From Corylus avellana (lineage: Eukaryota > Streptophyta > Magnoliopsida > Fagales > Betulaceae), in contig NC_081542.1 of assembly GCF_901000735.1 (NCBI RefSeq), positions 43,812,238 through 43,876,237 of the forward strand: DNA of 64,000 bases. The letters are read 5' to 3'. The notes under the pieces were generated by a model. The model ran no database searches. It had not been told where the DNA came from and saw only the letters and a program-made list of their open reading frames with translations. Position numbers and translations under genes: made by a program. Of this stretch, positions 23,487-36,762 are shown piece by piece. Position 1 is the stretch's first letter; the number at the start of each line of letters is the position of its first letter.

Positions 23487-24206
23487 GTAAAATTAGTCTC
23501 ATACGGTTATACGGATTTGTAATAAACCCTATGTGGTATAACATTTGGTCGAAATTTCACTATCGTATGTAAAAATAACAAATAGGCAAATAGGTTTCTC
23601 CATCAACTTCGTCCAATTTTTTTTTTTTGGAAACCATCAAATTATGACACTTATCATATATAATAAATATATGTAAATATGTAAAATATAAAATAAAAGA
23701 AAAAAAATTATATATTATCGAAGGTGGTCGAACCACCCCTAATGCTCACAGAAATGATTCAGCCAAGGGGTGGCTTAACCACCATCTCTTCTCCCTCTTC
23801 TAAGGTTTTTTGTTTTTAATATATATTTTTTAGAAGAATGCTAGGTTTACAAACAAATTTTACAAAAAAAAACTTTTACATGACGTGGCACAACACGATT
23901 AGAAATAAGATAAATTTAACTTTTGAGAAACCTAATCATATTGTGCTACGTTATGTTGTAATTTTTTTTTTTTTTGAAAAATTTGTTTGTAAGTCTTACA
24001 TTTTTTTTTTTATTATTATAAGTTATATGTATCATAATTTGATTGGCATTGACATGACATTTGGCTGTTTTTGACAAAAAATTGGCTGGAAATTGAGTAC
24101 AAAGGCCTATTTGTTATTTTTGCATACCATAATGAGCTTTCAACATATTTTTATACAACATGTAGTTTATTGCAAAGCAGTGTAACCATATGGACTAATC
24201 TCGTAT
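23487..24206. mobile_element. Long-TIR MITE with CACCCC core
   Basis: About 150 bp at each end are inverted copies (~70% by eye), most clearly AAAAATAACAAATAGGC at 23570-23586 and its complement near 24104-24120. The interior has a GGTGG/CCACCCC core (23722-23795) and a second MITE (23837-24002). TSD not resolved. Confidence 0.6.
23837..24002. mobile_element. MITE nested in the previous element
   Basis: Left arm AATGCTAGGTTTACAAACAA and right arm (opposite strand) AATGTAAGACTTACAAACAA, with inverted similarity of ~70 bp through GTGGCACAACACGATTA. It lies wholly inside the 23487-24206 element, so it inserted later. Confidence 0.6.
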
Positions 24207-24568
24207 TTAGTCTATTAAATTGATATATATTTTTAGAGGTTATGATTCGTACTTTTATTTTATAAAGCAATGTCATTTCGGGATTTGATCTCCAAAAAAA
24301 CTCTTAACATCTATGAAAAGAAGTGGAAAACAAAACCCTAATGCCTCTTCTTTTTTTCTTTTTTTCCTTCCCCTCTTTTGCAGCTGCCAGCTGCATCTCC
24401 CTTCAACCTCTCTTTCTATCTCTCACGTTCCCGGTCTCTCCCTCTCTCTCTTATTTTGTATTTTTCTTTTTTAATTTGTATTGTCAAAAGTTTCTAGATA
24501 GATGTATTTTTTTTTTTCAATTTATAAAGTTCATTTTATAAATACTTATATTGCCTAATATTTACAAG
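24207..24568. other. AT/CT-rich intergenic sequence
   Basis: T- and CT-rich. No supported gene. Confidence 0.4.
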
Positions 24569-24743
24569 GAAAATGTTAGGTGTTCTTCTAGTGTTCTCCT
24601 GATGTCATCCTAACTGTGACGTGTCTTTTAAAATTATCAATAGACAATAGATTAAAAGTTAATAATGATAATCTCAAATTCAAGTACAATTTTAAAAGTT
24701 ACATCACAGTTAACAGGACACTAGAAGAACACGTAGCATTTTC
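24569..24743. mobile_element. MITE, 175 bp
   Basis: Ends GAAAATGTTAGGTGTTCTTC and, inverted, GAAAATGCTACGTGTTCTTC. Arms of ~65 bp run through CTTTTAAAATT. Non-coding. Confidence 0.7.
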
Positions 24744-25081
24744 TTATTTACAATTTAATTTGTAATTATACAGTATAATTTACAAATGTATTTAGTTCAA
24801 AAATTCGATTAAGCTAATTTAAAAAAGCTTTAAGAAACAAAACTAGCCCATATACAGTAAGTCAATAGTTTAAAAAAACAAAGAAAGCCCAAAATATGAA
24901 ACAAAAAAAAAAACAAATGGGCCGAATCCGCCCATGTGTGGTTATGGGCCATACAATGTGGTTTCCATCCGAGTAACAACAGATCCACTTAAATCAACCG
25001 ACAATCCCCTTTTTCCCCTCTATTAGGGAAAAAAAAAAAAAAAAAAAACCGATAACTGACTCTTACGTGCCAAAAAAGTCA

Positions 25082-25087
25082 CACGTG
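25082..25087. promoter_or_regulatory. G-box upstream of SF3B2
   Basis: CACGTG, 139 bp before the SF3B2 ATG, with a second ACGTG ~17 bp further upstream. No clear TATA box, as is common for housekeeping genes. Confidence 0.4.
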
Positions 25088-25220
25088 CTTTTCTGCGGGT
25101 ATATTTATGATCGAATCCAACGCCCCCTAATCCATCGAGCCGTCCTTTCTCAGCCACTATCTTCTTCTCCTTCCACGATTTTTATCAGAAACCCTTCAAT
25201 TCATATCCATACCTGAAAAG

Positions 25221-28200
25221 ATGGCCGCGGAGACTCTTCCGCTCCCGAACGGCGTCGTTGCAAACGGAGATCTGGGATCAAACCCTAACTCCAGCGCTGC
25301 TAAGAAGTCGCGCGAGAGCGATCGGCGTCGTCGTCGGCGGAAGCAGAAGAAGAACAACAAGGCCTCTCAGGCGGCGGACCCGTCCTCCGTCTACGATAAC
25401 GACGCTGAGGATGAAGATGACAAGGAGAATAACGATACTCAACAGGTTTTCCCTCTCTCCGTCTCTCTCTGTGATATCATATTTGGTTAGGGTTCATGGT
25501 AGATTTCTAGGGTTTTGATTCTATGTGCTTCAGTGTCATTGCTATGTGACTTATAATAACTCAGAAAACAAGCTTAAATTGAAGATTATCTAGTAGATTT
25601 TGGTCATCGATAGGTGAGATTAGGTTTTTGGTCTTGATATGACTGAGCATTGAGTTTTGTTTCGTGTGCGTGCTGTGTTTATTTGTTTAGAAACTGGAGT
25701 AAAATGAAAGAGAAAGTGGAAGATATATTTTCAATCATGTCGAGCAATAAAGTAACAATTCTTGGATTTTTATGAACTAGAAGAAAATAGAAGCAAAGAT
25801 ATATAAGCTTGAACTCTCACTCCAATCAACCTTTTTCATCACTTACGTAATTTTTTCTATTTTTCGTAGACTCGTGATGTGTCTTTCAATCGTGTATATG
25901 GGGTTCAACATTTACTTTTAGAATCTGGAGAAAAAGAAAGGGAAAGCGATTGGGTTCTAAACAAAGTAGTCTATGTTACTTATTTCTATTGCGGAGCTCG
26001 GTTAAGTGGTTTTTCTTGAAAAGAACAACAGTTTTTTACTTTACCAGAGAAGAGGAATAACTGATTAGCATAGATGAAATTTCACTTTCAATTTAGGCTA
26101 ATTTTGCATTAGCTTGAAAAGCTCGCTAAGCTCTTATGACAGATCTGTATTCTCATTGTTTAATGCTTTACAGAAGCAGTAATTCTAGAACATGGATCTG
26201 AACATGTGAATTTTTCTTATATTTTTGGAACTGTGCAGATTGTTGTTAAAGTGGAGTATGTGCCGGAGCAGGCAGAGTTTGATGATAGTATGTATGAAGA
26301 ATTTAAGCAAATTTTTGATAGATTCAATTTCCATGAAGCTGCCGGAACTGAGGTAAGCGGATTTCTTTTTCCTCTTATGTTATTTGACATTCAACATTCT
26401 AATTATTTGTTAGAAAAGTATGACCTGATACATTAATTTTTCAACTCATCCAGGAGGATGATAAAAAGGACGAGTCTGCCCTAAATGCAGCATTGAGCAA
26501 GAAGTCTGACTCAGACTCAGAAGAGGAAGAACAGGATAACCAACAAAAAGAGAAAGGCGTGTCAAATAAGAAGAAAAAGGTATAATTAATATTTTTTACA
26601 TCTTTTACAGTTTTTTAATATTGTTATGTCATCGTCATGATTGCAGCAGTTTGTGTTAAAAAGGCTAAAGGATTTCTCGTTTTGTCTTTCAGCTTCAACG
26701 GCGGATGAAGATTGCTGAATTGAAGCAAATTTGCTCTAGGCCTGATGTTGTTGAGGTAGTGATATTTGGTTGTGCTTTGTTTGCTTTTATTCTTCTTATA
26801 TTTGATTGTGCTCAAGGCTTGTGTACTATGGTTGCGCCCTTTTGTACTTTTCAATTACATGAATTACTTATATATATAAAAAAAATTCTTCTTGTTATTG
26901 TTCTTTACTTATACATTTTCCTTTATTCGTTCCCAGGTGTGGGATGCAACTGCTGCAGACCCGAAGTTACTAGTGTTTTTGAAATCATACCGAAATTCTG
27001 TGCCTGTCCCTAGGCATTGGTGTCAGAAAAGGAAATTTTTGCAGGTTAGTAAGTCTCTCTAGCATTGATGCCATGGGTTAAAATGTGCATAAATGACTGA
27101 TGGATATAGTGAACATGTGGGATTTAGGAAATAGGGTGTGGGAAGATAACGTCGATAAGGTTTCTCTTATATGTATATATGTGGTTCTTGCAGGGGAGCG
27201 GCTGTGACAATCTTGGAGCCTGGACTTGTAGGTGTTTGGCAATGGGCACCCTTTAAATGATTTATCTTTTTATTATTTGCTAGTGTGGGTGGGGGGTGTA
27301 GATATTTATATGATGCCATTTATGGGGAAATTTATTTGTAGTTTTATCAGAGTATATTTGCATGATAGATGTTGGGTATTTGTTTATGATTAAGGTGCTA
27401 ATTAATTTGCTTTGGATTTACAGATGACTTTCCATTGTGCTTAGTGCTGGGGCTGAATTCCTCTTAAATTTGAAAAAAATAGTTACTGACCTGATTTGGA
27501 TGCAGAATTGTTATCATATTTTGTTAGTGTAAATTACTTGTATCTCATTGCGCATTGAATATTATTTTGCAGGGAAAGCGTGGTATTGAGAAACAGCCTT
27601 TTCAGCTTCCTGATTTTATTGCTGCAACAGGAATTGAGAAAATCAGACAGGTAAGTTCAATTTAATGAGTTCCTTACAGTTAAAAATTTGTTTTTTTTTT
27701 TTTTTTTCATGTTTCTTTTTAACCGTCAGGCTTTTTTGAAATGAAGAATAAATCATGTGTGTAGCTCCAAAGCTACCTTAACTAAGTAAAAAACATTGAG
27801 TCTGTTTGGCAATGTTTTTGCCCAAGCATTTTGCTTTCTACCAAAAAAGCAAAAGCATTAATAAACAACAACTTAAAGCACAAAATACTCAAAAACTACG
27901 TTCACCAGTATGTCAAATCAAAACACTTTTTCAAACAGAAAACAAAAAGCACCCTCTAAAAAGATTTGTCAATTGAATTCATTTTATTTTTGGCAAGTAA
28001 AATAAGTTCATTAAAAAGTGCAAGAGGCGCACACAACCCATGTACATATCTAACAAACGAAGAAAGAGAAAAGAGAGTATGAAAATATATAAAGATACGG
28101 ATATTGAGAAAGGTGTTAGCAGAGACCCACTTAAAGAGGGATTTAAGAAAATAGAGTTGTAGATCCAAATTCTGTCAAAAACATTTTATTGGTGGATAGA

Positions 28201-31200
28201 AGCTGTTTTTACCCCCCTCTGTGGACCTTGGTGTAGCTGTTCTTCTATTGTTACTCTTGAAAATTTTTTTCTCAAAAGACTGAGAGGTGCAACTCAAATA
28301 TCACATTCCTCATCTCATTTGTGTTGTTTTGAGTCTTGACTGGATCAATTAAGATCTAAATTGTAATCAGTTTCTTTAATCCCGGTTTGCATTTTATCTG
28401 GACTCATCTGTCAATGTATGTATCTCTCCATTGCTGCCAATGACCTGTTGCATCGTATCCTGATTGTCTTATACAGGCTTACATTGAAAAGGAGGATAGT
28501 AAGAAGTTAAAGCAGAAGCAACGGGAGCGGATGCAGCCGAAGATGGGAAAGATGGATATTGACTATCAGGTTTTTCTTACATTGTTTTTGTATTTTAAAT
28601 GTGCTCTACCCAAGTATTTTGTTAGCTGCTGTGTTTCTTTAGAATGATTTTTTTCTTTGTCTAATTAATTAGTCTGTTTCCTGTTTCTTAGGTTCTCCAT
28701 GATGCTTTTTTTAAATACCAAACTAAGCCAAAGCTTACAAGTCTTGGAGATCTGTATCATGAAGGCAAAGAGTTTGAGGTATTATTCTTATGTTAATATC
28801 GCCAATTATTCCAAAGTTTTTTGTTCGCTTTTCTCGTTTTAGTTAGGTGATTCCTATTGTACACTTTCGGTGTACTTAGGGGCACCTTACGCTTTTAATA
28901 AGATTGGTTATTACTTATAAAAAAAAGAAAAAAAAAAAAAAAAGGATTATTCCAAATGTTTAAGCTGGCCGGTAGGAAATTGTGAATGTAATCATTTAGT
29001 TAATATTTTAACATCCTCTCATGTAAGAGTTCGAGCTCACAACCTCTACTTTCTTACCATGTTAAATCACTAATTATCTCAAAAAGCTTCAATTGATAGG
29101 AAATTGTGAATTTAATAATTTAATTAATATTTAACACTTCCATTTTAACATGATATTCACCATTTCACACACACAAGTGTTTTGATGTTTTCTTACAATT
29201 TTCTCATTGTCTTTGTTGGAGCTTTTAGATTCAATATATCCTTAGATTTCTGATACTGACAAAATATAAATGTTTTTTGATCTCAGATTTTTTTGGTTAT
29301 TCATTTATTTATTGTTGTGTTCAGGATTTGAGTCAATGATTTATATTCCCGATGTTTATGTAACAAGATAAAAGGTGTACTATTAATATTATCATAGGAA
29401 ATTATGTTATTCTTAGAACATTAATTTTTATTTTTTTTTATTATTATTATTTTTTTTTATGAATATTAGTTGATGATTTTAAAAAAGTACGTTTTTTTTT
29501 CCCAAAAAATGCAGCTTAATTTGAAATTGACATTGTATTTTTTTTTTCCTGGTATATAGGTGAAGTTAAGGGAAATGAAGCCAGGCATGCTGTCGCAAGA
29601 ACTAAAAGAAGCTCTTGGTATGCCAGAGGGTGCTCCTCCCCCATGGCTTATCAATATGCAGGTGAGATTACCACATCTTGTGCTTAGTATTTATCTCAGG
29701 GTCTGTTTAATTTATTAACCTTTTTAATATTTTTTAATGGTTGATGTTCTGTCAGAGATACGGTCCTCCACCATCATACCCACATCTGAAAATTCCTGGG
29801 CTGAATGCTCCTATCCCTCCTGGAGCTAGCTTTGGTTACCATCCTGGTGGCTGGGGCAAGCCTCCTGTCGATGAAGTAAGTTTATCACCATTGATATCTT
29901 CCTGTGTGCTCTTTTTTTCTGTGTACATTTTTATGTAGTGCTGCTTTTGGTAAAGTGGGTCAGTAGTTTAACCATTTCACTTTGTGTTCATGAACAGCTT
30001 GGACGTCCTTTATATGGAGATGTGTTCGGTGTTCATCAACAAGAACAGCCTAACTATGAGGTACTTTCACATAGATGTTATCTTGCTTGTGATTAGATTA
30101 TTTAATTTTGTGATTTTAATTGAAAAAAGTATTTTGAAGCTGACAAAGATGGCCATAGCAAGGTGTTGGATGCATTAAATGTGAAGTTGAATTAGAATCT
30201 TGATTCCAATTTAGATTATTGACTGATCAGATTGGTTTACCATTATGAGATTGAATATTACATATGTTTTAATTATACACTGTCTTCTCATTTAGGAAGA
30301 GCCAGTTGATAAGACCAAGCATTGGGGTGATTTGGAGGAAGAGGAAGAGGAAGAGGAAGAAGAGGAAGAGGAAGAACAGATTGAGGAAGAAGAATTAGAG
30401 GACGGCATTCAATCTGTAGATAGCCTTTCAAGGTAAATAGTATTTTCTTTCATCACCAGTGTTCCTGATTCCTGTTTACACATGCATTATTTAACCTTTA
30501 GGAGTATTTGTCCTGAGAGATTTAATGGTTGGGTGCCTCAGCTTAATCAGATTAGATTCTGCTAATTTGTGTACCTAACTTAGATTATTGTTGGCTTGTA
30601 TTGTATATTGCATTTTCCTTTATATTATTTGCTTTCTTCTTTTTTCAGTACTCCTACCGGTGTGGAGACACCTGATGTTATTGACCTTCGAAAGCAGCAG
30701 AGGAAGGAACCTGAGAGGCCTCTTTACCAAGTCAGTGTTGTGATTTAAGACTCTGGTTATGCTATTTTAACTTTTTAGCTGTATTAATGCTCCCATTGAT
30801 GACATGATCTGAACTTCATCTTTGTGTTTTTTTTAAGGTACTTGAAGAAAAAGAAGAGAAAATTGCTCCTGGGACTCTGCTTGGAACAACACACACGTAT
30901 GCAGTCTTCTTGTTTTATATATTTTTTCTTTTTGTTTATTACCTCACTTCGTAAGCTTATCTTGGTCCACTTTTCTGCCTACAGATACGTTGTTAACACT
31001 GGAACCCAAGACAAGACAGCTGCCAAAAGGGTAAGGAATGTTTTTTGTCTTGCAAGGAAGTTGTTGACCTTGGTTACTAAGATCTTGTGGTTCTTTTATT
31101 GAAGAAGCTGATGTGCTTGATTTTAATCTCTAGCAGCATAGTATGATGAACTCATGTGTTACGATTCTGATTAAAAAGTAAATTAAAAAAATTCCTTTGG

Positions 31201-32082
31201 TTTCTTGATATGAGATGTAAATTCGAGGGTGGGAGTGAAAGATCTTATAGGTTGTGTAACCTAAGGACAAACTCTTTTGATTTGAAAAGGCATGTCCTTG
31301 ACAGGAAAGGACTTTGTATTTCATGAGACTGCATGAACAGTGCATTGTAACTAGCATAAAAAACTCGGCAATTAATGTACACAATAAAATAATTGGAACT
31401 CTGATTATTTTTTATTAGGCTTCAATAAACTTTTCACCTTTATACTTGGATAATAAAATGCTAGACAAGGACCCCGGGAAACAAGTTATTTATAGAATAA
31501 CCTAATGGGAAGGCGTTTGTGATTAGATGAGATGTGCAAAGTTTAAGGTAGGACTTAACTAATGCTAATTGTAATTGTATACCAGCAATCTGTTCACTTT
31601 CCAACAATTATGATATTGATTTATCACTCGTAAAGAATATATAGTTAACTGAATTGTAATTGGTCATATTCTTGTAGGTTGATCTGCTTAGAGGTCAGAA
31701 ATCAGATAAAGTGGATGTCACTCTACAACCAGAAGAGTTGGAACTCATGGATAATGTTTTGCCAGCGAAGTAAGTGATGCCTTTTTCTTTTGGTTTTATT
31801 ATTGTTAGGTGTTCTCTGAGGTAGAATGAGTTCACAACTTTTTGTTGCATTCTGATAGGTACGAGGAAGCAAGAGAGGAAGAGAAGCAGCGGAGTCAGCG
31901 GGAAGATTTCAGTGACATGGTTGCAGAGGTATGCGTCTTATATAAATATGTTAACTAATTTAAATTGAAAATTGAGATTTATATAAACTCGTCCAATTGG
32001 GTTTGTGCAGAATGAGAAGAAAAGGAAGCGGAAGATGCAAGACAAGGACGGGAAATCAAAGAAGAAGGATTTCAAGTTCTAG
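25221..32082 (+). CDS. SF3B2: Splicing factor 3B subunit 2 (SAP145), 18 exons
   Basis: Nuclear U2 snRNP component that helps anchor U2 at the branch site. Exons: 25221-25445, 26239-26352, 26454-26579, 26693-26755, 26937-27044, 27573-27650, 28477-28569, 28692-28778, 29560-29661, 29756-29875, 29998-30060, 30296-30432, 30649-30730, 30838-30896, 30985-31030, 31678-31769, 31859-31928, 32011-32082. All introns are GT-AG and the frame is open to TAG (32080-32082): 578 aa, near the plant family length. Seen: a basic N-terminus; DUF382 at ~160-295 (LKQICSRPDVVE, VWDATAADPKLLVFLKSYRN, PVPRHWCQKRKFLQGKRGIE); a PSP domain at ~304-360 (LKEALGMPEGAPPPWLINMQ, YGPPPSYPHLKIPGLNAPIP); a poly-Glu run in exon 12; a Lys-rich C-terminus. 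Intact. Confidence 0.96.
27975..28195 (-). mobile_element. LINE 3'-end remnant in SF3B2 intron 6
   Basis: On the minus strand the sequence carries a GCGCCTCTTGCACTTTTTAA-like block and TTACTTGCCAAAAATAAAA, the same kind of 3' tail seen on the plus strand at 28856. Upstream (minus) sequence to ~28195 may be decayed LINE coding DNA. Confidence 0.45.
28856..28943 (+). mobile_element. LINE 3' tail with poly(A) in SF3B2 intron 8
   Basis: GTGTACTTAGGGGCACCTTA, then CGCTTTTAATAAGATT and ATTACTTATAAAA, followed by an A-rich tail ending ~28943. This is a typical plant L1-type 3' end. Confidence 0.5.
28943..29136 (-). mobile_element. TRIM retrotransposon in SF3B2 intron 8
   Basis: Two ~75-bp direct LTRs (about 28943-29013 and 29060-29136) share AGGAAATTGTGAAT, then AAT(A/C)ATTTA(G/A)TTAATAT and TTAACA. 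The internal part holds a degenerate PBS next to the upper LTR and GAGCTCGAACTC on the minus strand, the TRIM landmark. The lower LTR is truncated next to the LINE poly(A). Confidence 0.65.
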
Positions 32083-34096
32083 GGCACGTCGAAATTGCAT
32101 TTCTGATACGATGGCTGGCACGGCCATCATGTTTTTGCTTGAAGCTGGCATTATTTTTACAAGGGGAGTTGTGGAATGTATTTACCAATTTGTTTTGGAG
32201 CTCTCCGTTTGCTGACATGTTATACACAGCTTTCTAGTAATGATGACCAGTCTTAGGTGTATGACATAAATTTTGCCACTAATCTTGACATGGTATGATG
32301 GATTGAGAGGGATGGTCCTGATCCAAATAATTTCTGTACTAGTTGCAGTTCCTACCTGTAGGTGCTGTGCACTGACCTCATGGAAAAATACTATGGGCCT
32401 TCTGATTGATGTGCTTTATTTATGTCGCTCATTCAGTGAAATGCTATGGATTCCGTAGGGATACGAATTAGAACAAAACATCATCAACTAGGTGACTCTT
32501 TTAGTTAGGCCCGGTATGCCATGAAGATATGCATAAACCCATTTTATACGCATGTGATGCATAATATGCTTGTTTTTACTTTTTGGTGAAAATGCATAAC
32601 CGGTTATGGAGTTTTACTGATTTGCAAATAGCACTATAAAAGTTTGCTTAAAATTTTCTGTGCCAAGCAAAAATGATAAATAACTGTCCTTTGTCAATTC
32701 GTCTGAATTTTTGATGGGGAATTGTGTCAACACCAATAAAAAAATGACAAGTGCTCTCTATAGGAAACAAATACAAAATATATAAAAATAATGTTGAAAA
32801 AATTATAAAAAGAAAAAAAAAGGGTGGTTTGCAACCCGATTGCCTAGAACTATAAGGGTGGTTAAACCACTACCATGACAAAAAAAAAAAAAAAAAAGTG
32901 AAACAAAAAGAAAATATTAAGAAAGAGGAAAAAATTATAGACCCTCCAAATTTGTCAGCGAAGGAGTCGGTAAAAACGTAGAGATTGATTTTGCATTCTT
33001 ATATACAATTTATAAATCAGTGAAAGCCAAGAGATTGATTTTGTATTTTGTATTTTTCTTTGATTTCAACGGGTGGGGGCTGAATCTCAATTTAGAAGAC
33101 TCCTCACCAAATTTTAGTGGAGAGCTTAATAAATTGGTCGGTTGGCACTTTATCTCTTAACCTTCCTTCCATGGGTAATAATAATAATAAAATGGGTAAA
33201 ACTTTAACAGTAAAAAGTTAGACTGAAGACTAAGACTAGTCATTTATTGGTCACATTAAAAGTGTGAACTTTACAAAATAGTTAGCTTTACGCTATAGGT
33301 TTTGACACTTGACGTGATTCTCATTTTCATTCTACTATATATATAGTTTATTTAGTTATATATGAACGTTGGTAAAGTTTAGTAAAGATCACATCATAAC
33401 TATATATAATAATATTTAAAGAGACGTTAAATAGTAAATTTACCAATAAGAAAAAAGAAAAAAAGGTGAAAAATTCATGGTCATGGTGGCACTATTGGGG
33501 GAGATGAATTAAGGACGTAGAAGTGGGTCGAGGACCACCATGATGGCACCAAGACCACATTCGCTTTCAAAACTTTGATATTTAGTGAGAGGAAGAGGTT
33601 TTTGAATTGATCTGCAATTCCATCGTGGGAGAGGTTCATTCACTTTTTGCATGAAAAAAAAAAAAGGATCCAAAACCCAAAAGTGAAAAAGATTGAAGAT
33701 TCAAAAGTGAATCATCGTCATCATCCACGACCAACTGTATTCTTGTTGTCTAACGACTGCTAGCTTCCCCCCTAAGAAATATGAGAGAGAGAGAGAGAGA
33801 GAGAGAGAAGTGGGGAGGGCGGAGCTTCGAATTTCATGGCCATATCCATTTTATTAGTTTCCTAGTAACTTCTTAACCCAACAACACTATAGGCAGGTTA
33901 ATTTAATTTAATTTAATTTAATTAATTTATTTATTTTTAAGAATGTATAGTAAATTGAGATGACCCATTTCATAATTTAGATTAAATTTCATAAATTTAA
34001 TAGAGTTTATGTTGCTACATATATAATAAATATATTATGTATTACCATTAAATATTCTAGTAATTGCTCCGTATGGCCTGAAATATTCATCACATT
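32083..34096. other. Downstream intergenic region of SF3B2
   Basis: 3' UTR, then AT-rich intergenic DNA with a GGGTGG/CCACC block flanked by A runs at 32822-32878 and a (GA)n tract at 33783-33808. No gene supported. Confidence 0.5.
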
Positions 34097-34733
34097 TGTT
34101 GGGTCACGGATCGGCCACATAAGGCCCAACAGGCCTCTAGGCCCAACCCAAAGGCACACCCACTTGGGACAGGCATAGGCCGAGACATAGTCGGCTAGAT
34201 CGACTACGCGCGGCCAACCCACTGAGGGCATAATAGCCTTTCTACCGAGGGTATAACAGACCTTCGGCGAGCAAAGGAAACCCACGTTCACTAATGAACG
34301 TGTGATACACCCAATGCCCAAATAAAGCTCCCACGTTCACCAGAACGTGGCCCAGTTATCTGCGTCAAACCAAGACAGGTGCACCCGAGGATTACTTGGG
34401 AGCCCACATCCGACACAAGCGTGGCCGGGCCACCCATTAACACACTCCACGATCTCATGATCGTGGAGTAACCCACAACCCACGATCCATTTCGCCAACA
34501 TGGCACACTTGGATCCTCGGGAACGTGGGGCCGAGAATTACGGGGTGACAACTGTTACTTGATGCCTATAAAAAGGAGACTTCAATTCATTATTTTAGTA
34601 ATCACAATTCTCTCAAACTCTCATTGCGCTTATACACTCTCAAACAGTTCACTGACTTAAGCATCGAAACTATTCTCCATCAGCATACCTTGGCAACTCT
34701 TATCCTACTCTTTTTTTCTTTTACAAACCAACA
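34097..34733 (+). mobile_element. Gypsy-type LTR, solo or truncated
   Basis: 637 bp with inverted termini TGTTGG/CCAACA. It has a TATA box (CCTATAAAAAGGAG near 34566), then a CT-rich leader and GACTTAAGCATCG, typical of gypsy (Tat/Ogre-like) LTRs. Three short hairpins lie upstream of the TATA, including CTCCACGATC/GATCGTGGAG. No internal region is adjacent, and flanks ACATT and ATTTT do not make a clear TSD. Confidence 0.65.
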
Positions 34734-35263
34734 ATTTTTCAGACTTCGTGCCACGTCACTCCTCGAAAAACTGTGATCCACAACATTATATTCCTGTGAA
34801 CATCCATCTCTCCAACGTGTGGAATAAAAAATAGTGGTGTATAGAGAAAGAGGAAGATTTTGGGTGAAAATCTCAAGGAATTTGCATAGGATTCTTGATA
34901 GATAATAGTTATATGGACAAGAAAGAAATATACAATTAATATACATACATCAATTGTGGATTTTATCTATTTCTTTTAACAAGAAAATTTCTAGATGATT
35001 TAAGGTTTTGAATAGACAAGATGATGATCAGCGGCGGCATGCCATGCCAAGCCGACTGCCGAGAAAGACCCACTTGTGTTGTGACGAGTGTCCCCTACTC
35101 CTAGTCCATTTTGTTCGAAGCCAGAATTGGTGGAGAAGGGTTGCCATCAAACCCTTCTTTTCACACCCATATTTATTTATTATCATTATTGCCATCAATT
35201 AGAATCCAAGTTTTTGTACTTGTCACTTATCTTTTCCCAGACGTGCATGCAGCTTGACTAGAC

Positions 35264-35306
<43 letters not shown>

Positions 35307-36762
35307 TTTACTTATTGGTTACGGTGTCTGGTGCAGAAGAGAGACAGAGACACGTAGATTTGGAATCATGGACCTACCACTAGCTTCAAGTGGGAAGGAT
35401 CTGATGGTTATATACCAATTGTTATTTATTTTGAAAGGTTGGTGGTTTTTATATATAGTTTATATAAAACAAATTAATTAATTAAAATTAAAGAATCATA
35501 CGTCTCAATGTGAGTCAATGGGACGTTATTGTTTCGTCTTGGGCTGTGGTCACTTTCACAGTTCACTAGAGGTGATAGATTTGTTCCATCGACGAGGTCT
35601 GTTTAACTTACGTGTGAAACGAGAGGTGGAACAGAAACTCTTTAATAAAAGAAAGAAAAAAAGAAAAAGAAGGATAGAAACAGAAGTCTTTTAATATTTA
35701 TAGCTAAAAAAGTCTGTTCATCATCAGAGACTGCCCCAACAAGTTAGATCAACTTAATGTCACTGATGAATAAAATACAAAACTATCTTTCCATCTTTAT
35801 CCTCTTTTCTTCAGGCTACCTAATCCCTAATCCCTTTTAAGTTTTTTTTTTTTTTTTTTTTAAACAATCCCTTCTAAGTTCTAAGTGTTGAAATTTCTTC
35901 CCTAAAACTGCATGTCAAGGTGATAAGATGAATTGTTGGATAAAATTGAAAGTATTCACTCTCGGTTCATCAAATTTTATCTGAAGAATTTATGCAAGTG
36001 TTGTGATTCTACTATAGAAGCACACGAGAGTCTTAAACAATAGAAACTATAAGCATTCATTCAAGTTGGATTGAGTCATAGCTTAATCCAACTCTATCAA
36101 GACATGAGTGAAATTCGAGGTGATTAATACTAATAAGATTGATAATTTTTATTTTGAAAGTTGAACTCTCATTCTAATACATGTCAAATCACTTTAGAAA
36201 TTTTTTTGGAGCATTGAACTACCACCACCGGTGATAACAAGCCCCACTAATTAAGCTCACACGCGCAACACTTGATTAATAATTTAGATTTCATCCAATT
36301 AGATGTGAACTTAATTATGTTCTAATCTTTGTATCGGGACCCGAGGTGGCTGGCTTTCTTTACATTGTTTACCCGGATTTTAAATCTTCAAATTCTAATC
36401 TAGTGTTGTGTTAATGGTTCCGAAGTACATATAGAATTAGGATCCTCTTCCATTTAAATAACATGAGAATATCTGATTAGTTATATTGAATGAGTAATTT
36501 TGTCCATTCAAAAAGTGAAAAGACAAAAATACTCTTTCAATATAACTAACTAGTAGTAATCATATTCTGTATATTGTGGTGTAACGATAATCTTCAACAG
36601 AGAAAAAACTAATCAATCAATTAACAACATCATTAAGTCCAGCTACCACATGATAGGAAAGCTCCTCGAGTACTTTTCTATAGAAACTGCTCACTAATCA
36701 TAGTTTATCAATTATCTAATGACATCATTAAGTCCATCCAGCACATGAGATGATGAGAGAAA
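34734..36762. other. AT-rich intergenic region
   Basis: Contains a (TA)n microsatellite at ~35265-35305 and, near 36090-36190, a minus-strand TRIM-like remnant (GTGATTTGACATGTATTAGA, then GAGAGTTCAAC). No gene supported. Confidence 0.5.

Noticed and set aside
30331..30400. Glu-rich run in SF3B2 exon 12 as an insertion or error
   Set aside because: Acidic runs are normal in this protein family and the frame is kept.
34092..34738. Solo LTR proven by a TSD
   Set aside because: Flanking 5-mers ACATT and ATTTT do not match, so solo status is not established.
35265..35305. Repeat array of possible special type (CRISPR-like or satellite)
   Set aside because: Plain (TA)n microsatellite; similar ones occur near 43342, 51527 and 55072.
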